The notes under the pieces: generated by a model
Seen by the model: only the letters and a program-made list of their open reading frames with translations
Told to the model about the DNA's origin: nothing
Databases searched by the model: none
NCBI RefSeq assembly: GCF_000473225.1
Contig: NZ_KI421509.1
Coordinates: 3,716,934-3,780,933, forward strand
Direction of reading: 5' to 3'
DNA: 64,000 nucleotides
Source: Sedimentitalea nanhaiensis DSM 24252
GTDB taxonomy: Bacteria; Pseudomonadota; Alphaproteobacteria; Rhodobacterales; Rhodobacteraceae
In this document: piece by piece, positions 23,540 through 32,413 of the stretch
Layout of the letters: every line of letters starts with the position of its first letter
Numbering within the stretch: the stretch's first letter is position 1
Made by a program: the position numbers and the translations under genes

Positions 23540-24480
23540 TGACAAAGAATGTGCCAAATCCGCCAACCGACGTGCATGTAGGATTGATCGCCTACAGAGG
23601 CGTTCAGATGTCGGCGGCTTTGGGGATGGTGGATGTGTTGGAGGTCGCCAACAGATATGGTGCGGATTGCGATGGCAGGCAGATCAATCATTCGATCCTT
23701 CAGGCAGACGACCTGCCTACCGCCCCTTTCTTCGACGCCATCGTCCTGCCGCCCAACCTGACCGGCAATCGCGGTGCATCTGACGATAAGCTGCACAGCT
23801 GGATCAAGGAGCAGCACGCCGGGGGGGCTATCGCTTGTTCGGCCTGCGCGGGGGCATTCTGGCTGGGGCATGCGGGGTTGCTTGACGGTCGGCCGGTTAC
23901 GACCCATTGGGCGCTGGAAGAAGAGTTCAGCGCTGCGTTCCAGCACGCGAACCTGCTTTCCGAACATATCCTGATCGACGACAATGACATCGTGACGGCA
24001 GGCGGCGTGATGGCGTGGGTCGATTTGGGCCTGCATCTGGTGAACCGGTGGCTGGGTCCAGCTATCGTTTCGCAAGTCTGTCGGCACATGCTGATTGACC
24101 CACATGGGCGCGAGCAACGCAACTATCGCAGCTTTCGACCCAAGTTCGATCACGCAGACCAGCCCATCATTGACTTGCAACGGTGGATGGAAAGCAACGT
24201 GCAGGCCGATTTGTCCGTCGCAGAGTTGGCGCGAAAGTTATCGCTTTCGGAACGGACCTTGCACCGCCGGTTCGCCCGGGCGACCGGGCTGGCAATCGGT
24301 ACCTATGTACAGGAGTTAAGGGTCGAAAAAGCGCGCGGACTTCTAGAACGAACCACCATGCCGATTTCCGAGATCTGCTGGGCGGTAGGATACGAAGATC
24401 CGTCAGCGTTCAGTCGCCTTTTCAAATCTGTGTCGGGTGTAACCGCCAGCGATTACCGGAGGCGATTTACCGTTCTCTGA
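23539..24480 (+). CDS. GlxA-type AraC-family regulator (DJ-1/PfpI plus AraC domains)
   Basis: A 313-aa transcription factor. The N-terminal class I amidotransferase-like domain (residues about 10-190) keeps the nucleophile-elbow sequence IACSACAGAFWLGHAGLLDG. The C-terminal AraC domain has two HTHs (LSVAELARKLSLSERTLHRR and ISEICWAVGYEDPSAFSRLF) ending with FKSVSGVTASDYRRRF. It probably senses a small molecule and activates the divergent hydrolase-exporter pair. The inverted repeat at 23502-23539 overlaps its start, which suggests autoregulation. Confidence 0.92.
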   Translation: MTKNVPNPPTDVHVGLIAYRGVQMSAALGMVDVLEVANRYGADCDGRQINHSILQADDLPTAPFFDAIVLPPNLTGNRGASDDKLHSWIKEQHAGGAIACSACAGAFWLGHAGLLDGRPVTTHWALEEEFSAAFQHANLLSEHILIDDNDIVTAGGVMAWVDLGLHLVNRWLGPAIVSQVCRHMLIDPHGREQRNYRSFRPKFDHADQPIIDLQRWMESNVQADLSVAELARKLSLSERTLHRRFARATGLAIGTYVQELRVEKARGLLERTTMPISEICWAVGYEDPSAFSRLFKSVSGVTASDYRRRFTVL

Positions 24481-24683
24481 ACCAAAAGCTGTCACTCGTT
24501 CACGTCGCAGCATCGGTCACTTTGGGCTCGAAGCAGTCCTTCGCTGTCGACTGCACGAACGACCGGTAAGGGCCGTTCGCGACGAATCTTGGGTCCTCCG
24601 AGGTAATGAGTGGCAGGGGGGTAACGCGCGACCGCAGTAGTTTTCTAGTCAGCGAAATTTTGGTCTGATTTCATAGTCCTCGC

Positions 24684-24733
24684 GACAAAACTGACAATAT
24701 CCCAAAAGACGGATGGGTTCTGTCAGTTTTGTC
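24684..24733. repeat. 13-bp perfect inverted repeat, 24-bp spacer
   Basis: GACAAAACTGACA (24684-24696) and TGTCAGTTTTGTC (24721-24733). It lies just beyond the stop of the DUF3987-like fragment. It might be a mobile-element end, an operator or a terminator-like hairpin. The rest of 24481-24747 shows no gene. Confidence 0.6.
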
Positions 24734-24747
24734 ATTAGAGACCTCCG

Positions 24748-25119
24748 TCATTCTGTTGGATGAACATATGGGTTTACGATGAAGCGTTTTGAGGGGCGAC
24801 CACCCCGCGGGCCTGACTCGGCGTCTGCTTCCCGTACGGCGTCCACAGCCATCAACTCGCGAAGCTGCGCCTCTAGGTCGCGGGCACAGGATATCCGCCC
24901 GCCCAGACTTCTTTGCAGTTCACGCTGTATGAACTCTTTCCAGCCGTTCGATCTGATCAGGTCCGGCAGGACTATGGCGTTGAATATCTCCTTTGTCGCG
25001 CCGAACGCTGAATACGAACGTCGCGCCATCGGAATGATATAGCGTTCCGCGAGGGCAATCGACGCAGTGACATCGTCTGTGCATATACTGCCCGGTTGGG
25101 TTCTCGTAGACCACGTCAT
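24748..25119 (-). pseudogene. C-terminal fragment of a DUF3987/primase-helicase-like protein
   Basis: The visible peptide (DDVTASIALAERYIIPMARR, SNGWKEFIQRELQRSLGGRI, RGGRPSKRFIVNPYVHPTE) matches the C-terminal tail of large DUF3987-type proteins of mobile elements, as I recall them. The N-terminal ATPase part is missing. The open frame extends to 25119, but homology-like sequence starts near 25085. It marks an old island scar. Confidence 0.45.
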
Positions 25120-25208
25120 GCGCGCGCTTCGGGGTATCGACCAGCCCGTGGAGCTTCTCGGCGATCACGCACTGAAGATCATTGATCTGCTCTGGTCCGG
25201 TTCGCAGC

Positions 25209-25331
25209 ATGACGCGGGCACTGCACCGCATCCGGTACTGCGGGCGGGAAATCCGCTACGGGACTGTCCGCCGCCGGAGGAAGACCCTGGAGATCGCCGT
25301 CGAGCCTGACGCGATCGGAAAACCTGAATGA
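25209..25331 (+). pseudogene. N-terminal fragment of a YgjP-like M48 metallopeptidase
   Basis: The frame reads MTRALHRIRYCGREIRYGTV then RRRRKTLEIAVEPDAIGKPE. It resembles the first 35 residues of YgjP-type (DUF45) peptidases, which often follow hsdR in type I restriction operons, and then stops. Just upstream on the same strand, near 25135-25190, is a short segment (VELLGDHALKIIDLL) that could be the end of an hsdR gene. Together with the DUF3987-like piece this is decayed mobile DNA. Assignment is tentative. Confidence 0.35.
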
Positions 25332-25336
25332 GTGTA

Positions 25337-25789
25337 TCAGATCTCTGCCCTATCCTGCCAACCGCGCAGCAGGGCGTCTACTGGCAACAGGATGGAGCCG
25401 TGGCGGGTCGGAAAGCCCCGCGCGGCGGCGAACACCGAGCACTGGCTCCAGCGCGCGGGAAAATCCGGGGCACCACCGGACAAAAGGTCCTGGATTCCTG
25501 CCCGTACCTGGGCAATTTGCCCTTCGGTTGCTCCGATGGCCGCCTCCCGCGCAATGGCAAGGGAGGCCATCCCCAACACGCAGGCCCGGCAACGCCATCC
25601 GATCGCCGCGATAGTCTGCTGGTCAAAGCGAATGTCCAGCGTGAGGCGGCTGCCGCAGACCGGGCTGACCGCTGTCACGGTGACGTCCGGCGCATCAAGC
25701 GGCCTGTCGGCACGGACCTGTGCCGACAGCGCCTTGATCTCCGGGCGATACAACTCCGCGAGATCGGCCTCCGTTGATGGATCCGTCAC
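25337..25789 (-). CDS. IscU/SufU-like iron-sulfur cluster scaffold protein
   Basis: A 150-aa protein with the scaffold pattern: ELYRPEIKALSAQVR at the start, a first cysteine in SPVCGSRLTLDIRFD (usually part of C-G-D/S), and a second in WRCRACVLGMASLAIA, plus SQCSVFAAAR further on. IscU-type proteins assemble Fe-S clusters. The usual Asp next to the first Cys is replaced by Ser. It is the last gene of a three-gene operon, overlapping DUF1641 by ATGA (25786-25789). It may maturate or repair a cluster for this module rather than serve the whole cell. Confidence 0.75.
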   Translation of the reverse strand: MTDPSTEADLAELYRPEIKALSAQVRADRPLDAPDVTVTAVSPVCGSRLTLDIRFDQQTIAAIGWRCRACVLGMASLAIAREAAIGATEGQIAQVRAGIQDLLSGGAPDFPARWSQCSVFAAARGFPTRHGSILLPVDALLRGWQDRAEI

Positions 25790-26211
25790 CGGTTCGCGTC
25801 TGCGGTCTGCCGTCCGATCACCGCGAGGAATTGCAAAGCGAAGTGTAACCCGCGCCGCACATCTTCGTCGCGTGCGGCCCGGACCAGGCCGAGCGTCGAG
25901 GGAACAGGCGTCTGCGCCGCTTGGTTGCGTGCATACCTGGCAGCGTTTGAAAGCATCCAGGCGTTGCTGACCAGATCCTCGTAGCCGGCCATCATTTTCT
26001 GGATCATGGCGTCATCGACCATATCGACGCCATCTGAAGCCAGCGATAGCAAATCGACAACATTGTGCAGCCGCTTGCCCTGGATCAGAGGCGCGAGTTT
26101 GTTGGCCAGTTCCAAAAGCCCTGCTTGGGTCGCGGCATCGGCAAAGGCGCTTTCCTGGCCGATACGCTCAAGAAGGGGGGTATCTGTATCGTGTTCGGTT
26201 GGGTGCGCCAT
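25786..26211 (-). CDS. DUF1641 protein
   Basis: A 141-aa helical protein. The family core is visible: LLELANKLAPLIQGKRLHNV, VDLLSLASDGVDMVDDAMIQ, then KMMAGYEDLVSNAWMLSNAA. DUF1641 proteins occur next to FAD-dependent sulfide:quinone-like reductases and formate dehydrogenase genes; their function is unknown. It lies 33 bp after the flavoprotein gene and overlaps the scaffold gene. Confidence 0.85.
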   Translation of the reverse strand: MAHPTEHDTDTPLLERIGQESAFADAATQAGLLELANKLAPLIQGKRLHNVVDLLSLASDGVDMVDDAMIQKMMAGYEDLVSNAWMLSNAARYARNQAAQTPVPSTLGLVRAARDEDVRRGLHFALQFLAVIGRQTADANR

Positions 26212-26244
26212 GGCGTCCTCCTCGGTGTCTTTTGTCTGTCAGGG

Positions 26245-27435
26245 TCAAATGATGCCGCGGGCAACGGACCAGTAGAGGCCCCGATTGAACGCTTTGCGCA
26301 TCAGGCCGCCAACCTTGGTCGGTGGGGTTGGATGAACATCCTCGTCATAGTTGTACCAAAGCGGCATTCCTGCCTCGAGCCCCATCTGCGCCACGGCTTG
26401 GACCTTGCCGTCATAGGTGTCGACCGTGCGACCGATGCGCAGGTCGCCGGCGATGTTGTTTGCGATGACGGGGCACTGGTTGTGGCACGCCCCGCCCGCC
26501 TTGGAGATCGGCAGGTCCACCGTATCGCCCATCACATAGGCATTGGGGAAACCGTCAAGCTGCAGCGTTTCACGGTTGGTGGGGAGCCAGCCTTCGTTAT
26601 TGGGGGCCTGGGACACGCCGCTTTCCAGTACGGCGTCAACCGCGCGGATCGGCGGCGTCGACATGAGTATGTCGAAATTCTGCTCCTCACCTTCGGCAGA
26701 GATCGCGATCTTCTTCTGCGCGTCCACCTTGGCCAGGGTAAAGCCACGCTGAAACTTGATGCCGCGCTCCTCGAAGATCGGGGGAAGAACCTCGCAGACC
26801 TCCTGTTGCAAAAACAGGCAGTTGCGCAAAAGTTGCGAGACCGTCGGATAGGTATACACGATCTCGATTTGCTCGCGGATTCCCTTGCGGCGCAGGTACT
26901 CGTCCAGCATCAACGTCGTTTCCATCGGTGCGATACCGCATTGGTGCGGGACATTCGGCGTTTCGGGGAAGTTCACGGTGATAAAGACACGTCCCTTTTC
27001 CAGTTTGCGCAGCTTTTCCGAAAGTCGGCGCGCGGGGTCGTACTGATAGAAATAGTCCCCCGCTTCCTTCAGCCCCTCGATGCGCTCGGGTGCCGGCAGG
27101 CAACCGGTGGAGACGACGATGTAGTCGTATCCGATAGTCTTGCCGCTTTCGGTTCGCACCTGCGAGCCGGCGAAGTCGAACGCGATGACTTTGTCGACTT
27201 GGAAGTCGATCTCGGGACGCAGAAGCGTATGCTGTTTGCGACGCAGTTCGTCCTGAAAAAACATGTCGAAGGCGACATACATAAACGCCGGTTTGTAATA
27301 ATGCCACGGACTGTCGGACAACATGGTCACCTTGACCTGACCGGAAGAGACCTCCGGATAGAGTTTTGCGACGATGCTGTTCGCGGTCATTGTGCCGCCG
27401 ATGCCACCACCGACCACAAGTATCTGCTGTGCCAT
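26245..27435 (-). CDS. Sulfide:quinone oxidoreductase-like FAD flavoprotein
   Basis: A 396-aa flavoprotein with an N-terminal FAD-binding fold (MAQQILVVGGGIGGTMTANS), a second dinucleotide fold region, and the C-terminal FAD motif NAYVMGDTVDLPISKAG. Cysteines lie in VVSTGCLPAPERIEG, PNVPHQCGIAPME and GGACHNQCPVIANN, positions that recall SQR catalytic cysteines. It has no obvious membrane helix but ends in an amphipathic segment typical of SQR-type monotopic enzymes. Start MAQQ at 27435; the longer frame crosses the operator. Probably oxidises sulfide or a related reductant and passes electrons to quinone. Confidence 0.8.
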   Translation of the reverse strand: MAQQILVVGGGIGGTMTANSIVAKLYPEVSSGQVKVTMLSDSPWHYYKPAFMYVAFDMFFQDELRRKQHTLLRPEIDFQVDKVIAFDFAGSQVRTESGKTIGYDYIVVSTGCLPAPERIEGLKEAGDYFYQYDPARRLSEKLRKLEKGRVFITVNFPETPNVPHQCGIAPMETTLMLDEYLRRKGIREQIEIVYTYPTVSQLLRNCLFLQQEVCEVLPPIFEERGIKFQRGFTLAKVDAQKKIAISAEGEEQNFDILMSTPPIRAVDAVLESGVSQAPNNEGWLPTNRETLQLDGFPNAYVMGDTVDLPISKAGGACHNQCPVIANNIAGDLRIGRTVDTYDGKVQAVAQMGLEAGMPLWYNYDEDVHPTPPTKVGGLMRKAFNRGLYWSVARGII

Positions 27436-27528
27436 TAAGAAACCCCCTTTGCCCTCATCCGCATGGAAAAATCCATCGCGCCCTTGGCGGGGTTTCTCCG
27501 TGAATTCGGGCTTGATTCCAAATGGCAA

Positions 27529-27547
27529 CCTTTCCAAACTGGAAAGG
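27529..27547. promoter_or_regulatory. Operator candidate between the flavoprotein operon and its divergent regulator
   Basis: CCTTTCC-AAACT-GGAAAGG, a perfect 7-bp inverted repeat with a 5-bp spacer, centred in the 143-bp divergent region. Expected target of the regulator at 27579. Confidence 0.55.
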
Positions 27548-27578
27548 AGATGGTTCTCCGGCAAGGGCGCAAGGCGGC

Positions 27579-28004
27579 ATGACAGTATTCACGCGGGATA
27601 TCCCTGACGAGTTCAGGAACGTTTTGCGGACCGAGATCCAGAAGCAAATCATCGAGTGCCTCAACCGGTTCTACGCGATGGAGACCGGGATGTGGGGCAA
27701 GCCCGTCGACTGCCTGATCGTGCGCACTGTCATCCAGGGGCGTTTGCAGGGAAAACCGTATGATCTTTCCGCTCTTGCGGCGACGCTGGGCCTGCCCGTC
27801 GGAACCGTTCACCGGAAGGTTTCGGACTTGGTGGAGGCGGGGTATCTGGATCGCGAGCCCTCAGGTAAGTCGGTCTATCTCGCGCCGACCGATGCGACAT
27901 GCGTCAAGCTGGACGAGTCTTTTGAAACGATGGTGTCCACCTTGCGCCGCCTGTACAAGAGCGGCGCGATCGAGGATGCGCAGGTACAACCCCAGAGGCT
28001 CTGA
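27579..28004 (+). CDS. Winged-helix regulator of the flavoprotein module
   Basis: A 141-aa MarR-like DNA-binding protein. HTH: YDLSALAATLGLPVGTVHRK then VSDLVEAGYLDREPSGKSVY (recognition helix and wing). Three cysteines (QIIECLNRF, PVDCLIVRT, DATCVKLDE) could sense persulfide or redox state, as in other sulfide regulators. Start at 27579 is preferred over 27522 because the palindrome lies between them. It is divergent from the SQR-like operon and probably controls it. Confidence 0.75.
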   Translation: MTVFTRDIPDEFRNVLRTEIQKQIIECLNRFYAMETGMWGKPVDCLIVRTVIQGRLQGKPYDLSALAATLGLPVGTVHRKVSDLVEAGYLDREPSGKSVYLAPTDATCVKLDESFETMVSTLRRLYKSGAIEDAQVQPQRL

Positions 28005-28674
28005 CATTTGCCTGCTGTTCATCATACCGGCCTGGCACCCCTTATGTGACGCGCCGCCCTCGTGTTCCAACATAGATCGACGGGGGCGCGCACCGCTATG
28101 GTTCCGATAGGCCGTCCGCAGGTCGTGATTGCTCTGCATCACCCGCAGCACCCGTGGATCAGGCGGAACCGCCAACAGGCTTGCGCTCGCTTCGGGGGTG
28201 TCGCCGACAATAATACGGAGTCCGGCATCCCCGTTCAGCCGGTCGAGATCTGCATCGGGTTCCCGAACCACGGCACGGTGTCTGAATCCCGCTGGCCCTC
28301 GCCCTCAAGCCTCAGGGCGATATCACTCGTCATGTCATCGGGAGACCGCGGCGACGGTTCCCTCGGGGAGAGCTTGGTTGATCGCCGCGCTCCATGCAAT
28401 GTGCACAACCAAGAAAGCACTCACCGCGCCCGAGGAGGCTTTACCGCAACGAAGGCCGGACAGCGGCGGTCGAAGCCCGACTTCTTTTTCGAACCCATAT
28501 TCCAAAGGGTTGGAATCTAGGGTTTGCGCCTGGAACGGGCCTCCGCAACCATCGCACTTTGACCAGGCGATTTGGCCGGCTGGATCGCCGGAAACAACGA
28601 GGGATCTGGCCGGGTGTTGCCGTACCCATCGCGGCGTTCTAGTCTGGGCCAAGTTCAACAGGTCAGGCAAACAC
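28005..28674. other. 670-bp stretch without a supported gene
   Basis: Both strands contain open frames of 60-150 codons, but none shows a ribosome binding site with a recognisable protein. The minus strand contains peptide-like pieces (VMQSNHDLRTAYRNHSGARP near 28100, and SAFLVVHIAWSAAINQALPE near 28370) that could be remains of decayed genes. No RNA gene or clear repeat was seen. Confidence 0.5.
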
Positions 28675-29445
28675 ATGGCGCGCCCCATCGTCGGCATCAT
28701 CGGCAACTCGTATCTGCTCCACGATCAATATCCGGCCCATGCTGGCGGGTCGCATAACTCCGAGGCAGTGGCCGAGGTCGCAGGCTGCATGCCGCTGCTC
28801 ATTCCGGCGGATCCGCGTTTTCTGTCGGTCGAGGAATTGTTGGAAACCTGTGATGGGTTTTTGCTGACCGGGGGGCGGCCCAACGTACATCCCGAGGAAT
28901 ACGGCGAGGCCGAGACAGCGGCGCATGGCTCGTTTGACCGCGCGCGGGATGCGATCGTGCTGCCGCTGGTGCGCGCCTGTGTCGAGCGTGGCCAGCCGTT
29001 TTTTGGCATTTGCCGTGGCTTTCAGGAGGTCAACGTGGCGATGGGCGGCACGCTCTATCCCGAGATCCGGGATCTTCCGGGGCGGATGAACCACCGAATG
29101 CCGCCGGATGGCACTTTGGAAGAGAAATTTTCTCTGCGTCATAGGGTGGAATTTACGGCAGGCGGGGTGTTTCACGACCTGTTCGGAACCACCGAAGTGA
29201 TGACTAACAGCCTGCACGGGCAGGGGATAAAGCACGCGGGACAGCGTATTGTGATCGAAGGGTATGCCCAGGATGGAACACCCGAGGCGATTCGTGTCGA
29301 TGCGGCTGCGGGGTTCACCCTGTCAGTGCAATGGCACCCAGAATGGGATGCGGGCAATGATCCGGTTTCGCGCCCGCTGTTCTCGGCGTTCGGCGATGCG
29401 GTTCGCGCCTGGGCCAAGCAGATCCCCTACCAGAAATCGGCCTAG
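28675..29445 (+). CDS. Gamma-glutamyl-GABA hydrolase-like class I glutamine amidotransferase (peptidase C26)
   Basis: A 256-aa cytoplasmic hydrolase. The nucleophile Cys is in FFGICRGFQEVNVAMGGTLY, and the catalytic His and Glu lie in LSVQWHPEWDAG. The N-terminus (MARPIVGIIGNSYLLHDQYP) matches the PuuD-like family, which cleaves gamma-glutamyl-GABA in putrescine breakdown. It stands alone with no puu genes nearby. The ATG at 28675 is preferred; the longer upstream frame is not protein-like. Confidence 0.9.
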   Translation: MARPIVGIIGNSYLLHDQYPAHAGGSHNSEAVAEVAGCMPLLIPADPRFLSVEELLETCDGFLLTGGRPNVHPEEYGEAETAAHGSFDRARDAIVLPLVRACVERGQPFFGICRGFQEVNVAMGGTLYPEIRDLPGRMNHRMPPDGTLEEKFSLRHRVEFTAGGVFHDLFGTTEVMTNSLHGQGIKHAGQRIVIEGYAQDGTPEAIRVDAAAGFTLSVQWHPEWDAGNDPVSRPLFSAFGDAVRAWAKQIPYQKSA

Positions 29446-29576
29446 AGCATAGGTGTTGATCCAGGCGGCCATGCAAATGATATTACCAGCCGCAAACCCA
29501 CGTGTTGGCCGCAATCCCAGGGCAACGATCTTAGTGCTCGCTCCTATGGCCCGTTCGAGCAAGGCTGGGCGAGCGT

Positions 29577-30002
29577 TCAGATCTCCGCCGTCAGCCCCGC
29601 CGCCTCAATTCCCGCTTTCGCGGCTGCGGCGTCATTGTCCGATGTGTCGCCCGTCACGCCGACAGCCCCAACGACGGCACCTTTCTTGTCGCGCAGCAGA
29701 ACGCCACCCGGTACCGGCACGACCTGCCCGGAAAACAGGCCGTTCACCGCGCCCATGAAATAGGCCTGCTGTTCGGCCCGAGCCATCTGTGCCGTGCCGC
29801 CCATGCCCAACATGATTGCCCCATATGCCTTGCCATGCGCTATGGCAAACCGGCCTGGCGATGCACCATCCTCGCGTTCGAACGCCTGTACGTGACCGCC
29901 TGCATCCAGCACCACCACCGACAGCGGTTTCAGCTCGAGTTCGTGGCCCTTGTCTAGTGTCTTGCGAATTATGGTGCGCGCCTTGCGTAGTGAAATCGTC
30001 AT
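29577..30002 (-). CDS. GlcG/HbpS-family heme-binding-like protein
   Basis: A 141-aa protein of the GlcG/HbpS fold: ELELKPLSVVVLDAGGHVQA, FAIAHGKAYGAIMLGMGG, and PVPGGVLLRDKKGAVVGAVG with VTGDTSDNDAAAA. Family members bind heme or small ligands; GlcG is encoded in glycolate operons. It lies directly downstream of malate synthase G in the same direction, consistent with a glycolate/glyoxylate unit. Confidence 0.9.
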   Translation of the reverse strand: MTISLRKARTIIRKTLDKGHELELKPLSVVVLDAGGHVQAFEREDGASPGRFAIAHGKAYGAIMLGMGGTAQMARAEQQAYFMGAVNGLFSGQVVPVPGGVLLRDKKGAVVGAVGVTGDTSDNDAAAAKAGIEAAGLTAEI

Positions 30003-30042
30003 GCCAGATTTCTTCCTCTTGCTTGAAATATCCTGCGGGGGT

Positions 30043-30063
30043 CCGGGGGTGCAAAACCCCCGG
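30043..30063. repeat. Palindrome between glcB and the GlcG-like gene
   Basis: CCGGGGGT-GCAAA-ACCCCCGG, 8-bp perfect arms with a 5-nt loop. It resembles intergenic palindromes I remember as common in roseobacter genomes. It may stabilise or attenuate the glcB transcript. Confidence 0.55.
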
Positions 30064-30085
30064 TCTCCCTTTCGCCATTTGCGGC

Positions 30086-32227
30086 TCAGCCCGCGGCTTT
30101 CAACTCCAGCCGCCGCGCATGCAACACGGGCTCGGTATATCCCGACGGCTGTGTCCGGCCCTGAAATACAAGATCGCAGGCGGCGAGAAAGGCAATGCCA
30201 TCGAATCCGGGTGCCATTGGGCGATATAGGGGATCGCCAGCGTTCTGCTCGTCCACGACCGCCGCCATCTTGCGCATTGCAGCCATGACATCCTCGTCAC
30301 TCACAACCCCATGATGCAGCCAGTTGGTGATGTGCTGGGCTGAAATCCGGCAAGTGGCCCGATCTTCCATAAGACCGACATTGTTGATATCCGGCACCTT
30401 GGAACAGCCGACGCCCTGATCGACCCAGCGCACAACATAGCCCAGTATGCCCTGGGCGTTGTTTTCGACCTCGCGGACCTTCTGTTCTGCGCTCCAGCGG
30501 CGATAGGTGGCCAACGGGATGTCCAGAACCGCATCCACATGGGCGCGCCGCCCATTGGCCTTCAGCCTGTCCTGAACCGCAAACACATCGACTTTGTGAT
30601 AGTGCAGCGCATGCAGCGTTGCTGCGGTCGGGCTGGGCACCCAGGCGGTGTTGGCCCCGGCGCGCGGATGGGCGATTTTCTGATCCAGCATCGCCTCCAT
30701 CATGTCTGGCATCGCCCACATGCCCTTGCCGATCTGCGCCTTGCCCTGCAATCCGCATTCCAGCCCGATATCGACGTTGCGGTCCTCGTAGGCACCGATC
30801 CAGCCCTTGCGTTTGATGAAATCCTTGCGCGAGAATGGCCCGGCCTCCATCGAGGTGTGAATCTCGTCGCCGGTGCGGTCCAGAAAGCCGGTGTTGATGA
30901 AGCAAACCCGGCTCCTGGCGGCGCGGATGCATTGTTTCAGGTTGACCGAGGTGCGGCGCTCCTCGTCCATGATGCCGATCTTGACCGTGTTGCGCGGCAG
31001 GCCCAGGATATCTTCGACCATGTCAAAACTGCGCACGGCAAAGGCGACCTCGTCGGGTCCGTGCATCTTGGGTTTCACCACATAGACCGAGCCGTGCAAC
31101 GAATTGCCGCCGTCGCGTTTGAGGTCATGCATGGCGATCAGCACGGTGATCATCGCATCCATCAGACCTTCAAAGGCTTCGTTGCCATCGCGATCCAGGA
31201 TCGCGGGGTTGGTCATCAGGTGCCCGACATTGCGCACCAGCATCAGCGCCCGCCCCTTGAGCGTCAGCGGGTCGCCGTTCGGCGCGGTAAACGCGCGATC
31301 GCGATTCAGCGCGCGGGTTACCGACTTGCCGCCCTTGTGCAGCTCGGTGGACAGGTCGCCCTGCATCAGACCCAGCCAGTTGCCATAGGCCAGAACCTTG
31401 TCTTCGGCATCGACGCAGGCGACCGAATCTTCGCAATCCATGATCACGGTCATGGCGCTTTCAAGACGCACATCCGCCAGCCCGGCCTGATCGCGGCTGC
31501 CGATGGCATGGGCGCGGTCGAACGCCAGTTCCACATGCAGCCCATGATTGACCAGCACCACGGCATCCGGTGCGCGCGGATTGCCACGATACCCGACAAA
31601 CTGCGCCGGGTTCACAAGCGGACGGTCATCGACCAGCAACGCGCCTTCGCTGACATGGTAACGGCGGACATCCGCGTGGCTGGTGCCGACAATCGGAAAG
31701 GCGTCATCCAGAAACACCCGGGCGCGGGCCACGACGCGCGCACCACGGCCCCGGTCATACCCCCCGGCAGGCGGCCGGCTGCCCATCGCATCGGTGCCGT
31801 ACAGCCCGTCGTAGAGGCTGCCCCAGCGGGCGTTGGCCGCGTTCAGCGCATAGCGTGCATTGGTCACCGGAACCACCAGTTGCGGGCCCGGCACAGTGGC
31901 GATCTCGGGGTCCACGTTGGCTGTGTCAATCTGGAAATCCTCGCCTTCCGGCAGCAGATACCCGATCTCTTCCAGGAACGCCTTGTACGCATCGTGATCA
32001 TGGGGCTGGTTGCGCCGTTGCAGGTGCCACGCGTCGATCTGGCGCTGCAACGCTTCGCGATGCTCAAGCAAGGCCCGGTTTTCGGGACCCAGATCGTGCA
32101 GGATGCGTGACATCCCGGCCCAGAAATCATTTGACGTGACGCCGGTGCCGGGCAAGGCGCGGTTTTCGATGAAATCCACCAGTTCGGGCGCGACCTGCAA
32201 CCCGTCGATTTCTGTCCTGTCGCTCAT
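30086..32227 (-). CDS. glcB: Malate synthase G
   Basis: A 713-aa monomeric enzyme condensing glyoxylate and acetyl-CoA to malate. Length is exactly that of the G isoform. Motifs: [40 protein letters not shown] (catalytic-loop region), [53 protein letters not shown] (Asp catalytic base region) and [20 protein letters not shown]. It supports growth on two-carbon compounds or glycolate, with the GlcG-like gene just downstream. Confidence 0.97.
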   Translation of the reverse strand: MSDRTEIDGLQVAPELVDFIENRALPGTGVTSNDFWAGMSRILHDLGPENRALLEHREALQRQIDAWHLQRRNQPHDHDAYKAFLEEIGYLLPEGEDFQIDTANVDPEIATVPGPQLVVPVTNARYALNAANARWGSLYDGLYGTDAMGSRPPAGGYDRGRGARVVARARVFLDDAFPIVGTSHADVRRYHVSEGALLVDDRPLVNPAQFVGYRGNPRAPDAVVLVNHGLHVELAFDRAHAIGSRDQAGLADVRLESAMTVIMDCEDSVACVDAEDKVLAYGNWLGLMQGDLSTELHKGGKSVTRALNRDRAFTAPNGDPLTLKGRALMLVRNVGHLMTNPAILDRDGNEAFEGLMDAMITVLIAMHDLKRDGGNSLHGSVYVVKPKMHGPDEVAFAVRSFDMVEDILGLPRNTVKIGIMDEERRTSVNLKQCIRAARSRVCFINTGFLDRTGDEIHTSMEAGPFSRKDFIKRKGWIGAYEDRNVDIGLECGLQGKAQIGKGMWAMPDMMEAMLDQKIAHPRAGANTAWVPSPTAATLHALHYHKVDVFAVQDRLKANGRRAHVDAVLDIPLATYRRWSAEQKVREVENNAQGILGYVVRWVDQGVGCSKVPDINNVGLMEDRATCRISAQHITNWLHHGVVSDEDVMAAMRKMAAVVDEQNAGDPLYRPMAPGFDGIAFLAACDLVFQGRTQPSGYTEPVLHARRLELKAAG

Positions 32228-32413
32228 TCCCGGCCTTTCGCTCTCAACTGTACACGATGGTATTCCGTCACTGGTTAGAACGAAAGTTTCCGATAGGCAA
32301 CACGCGCATCGCCTGCTTTGCGCCTCTGCAAGGACCGGGCCAGTGCCGGAACCCGGCTTGCGGCCCGTGGACGAAGTTCATAACGTGCGCCCGATCCAAT
32401 CTGCGAGGCCCCC

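Noticed and set aside
26065-27438. 457-codon plus-strand open frame
   Set aside because: Antisense to the SQR-like flavoprotein; high GC makes long mirror frames, and its sequence matches no family.
28062-28520. Open frames of up to 150 codons in the 28.0-28.7 kb gap
   Set aside because: No ribosome binding site with recognisable protein sequence on either strand.
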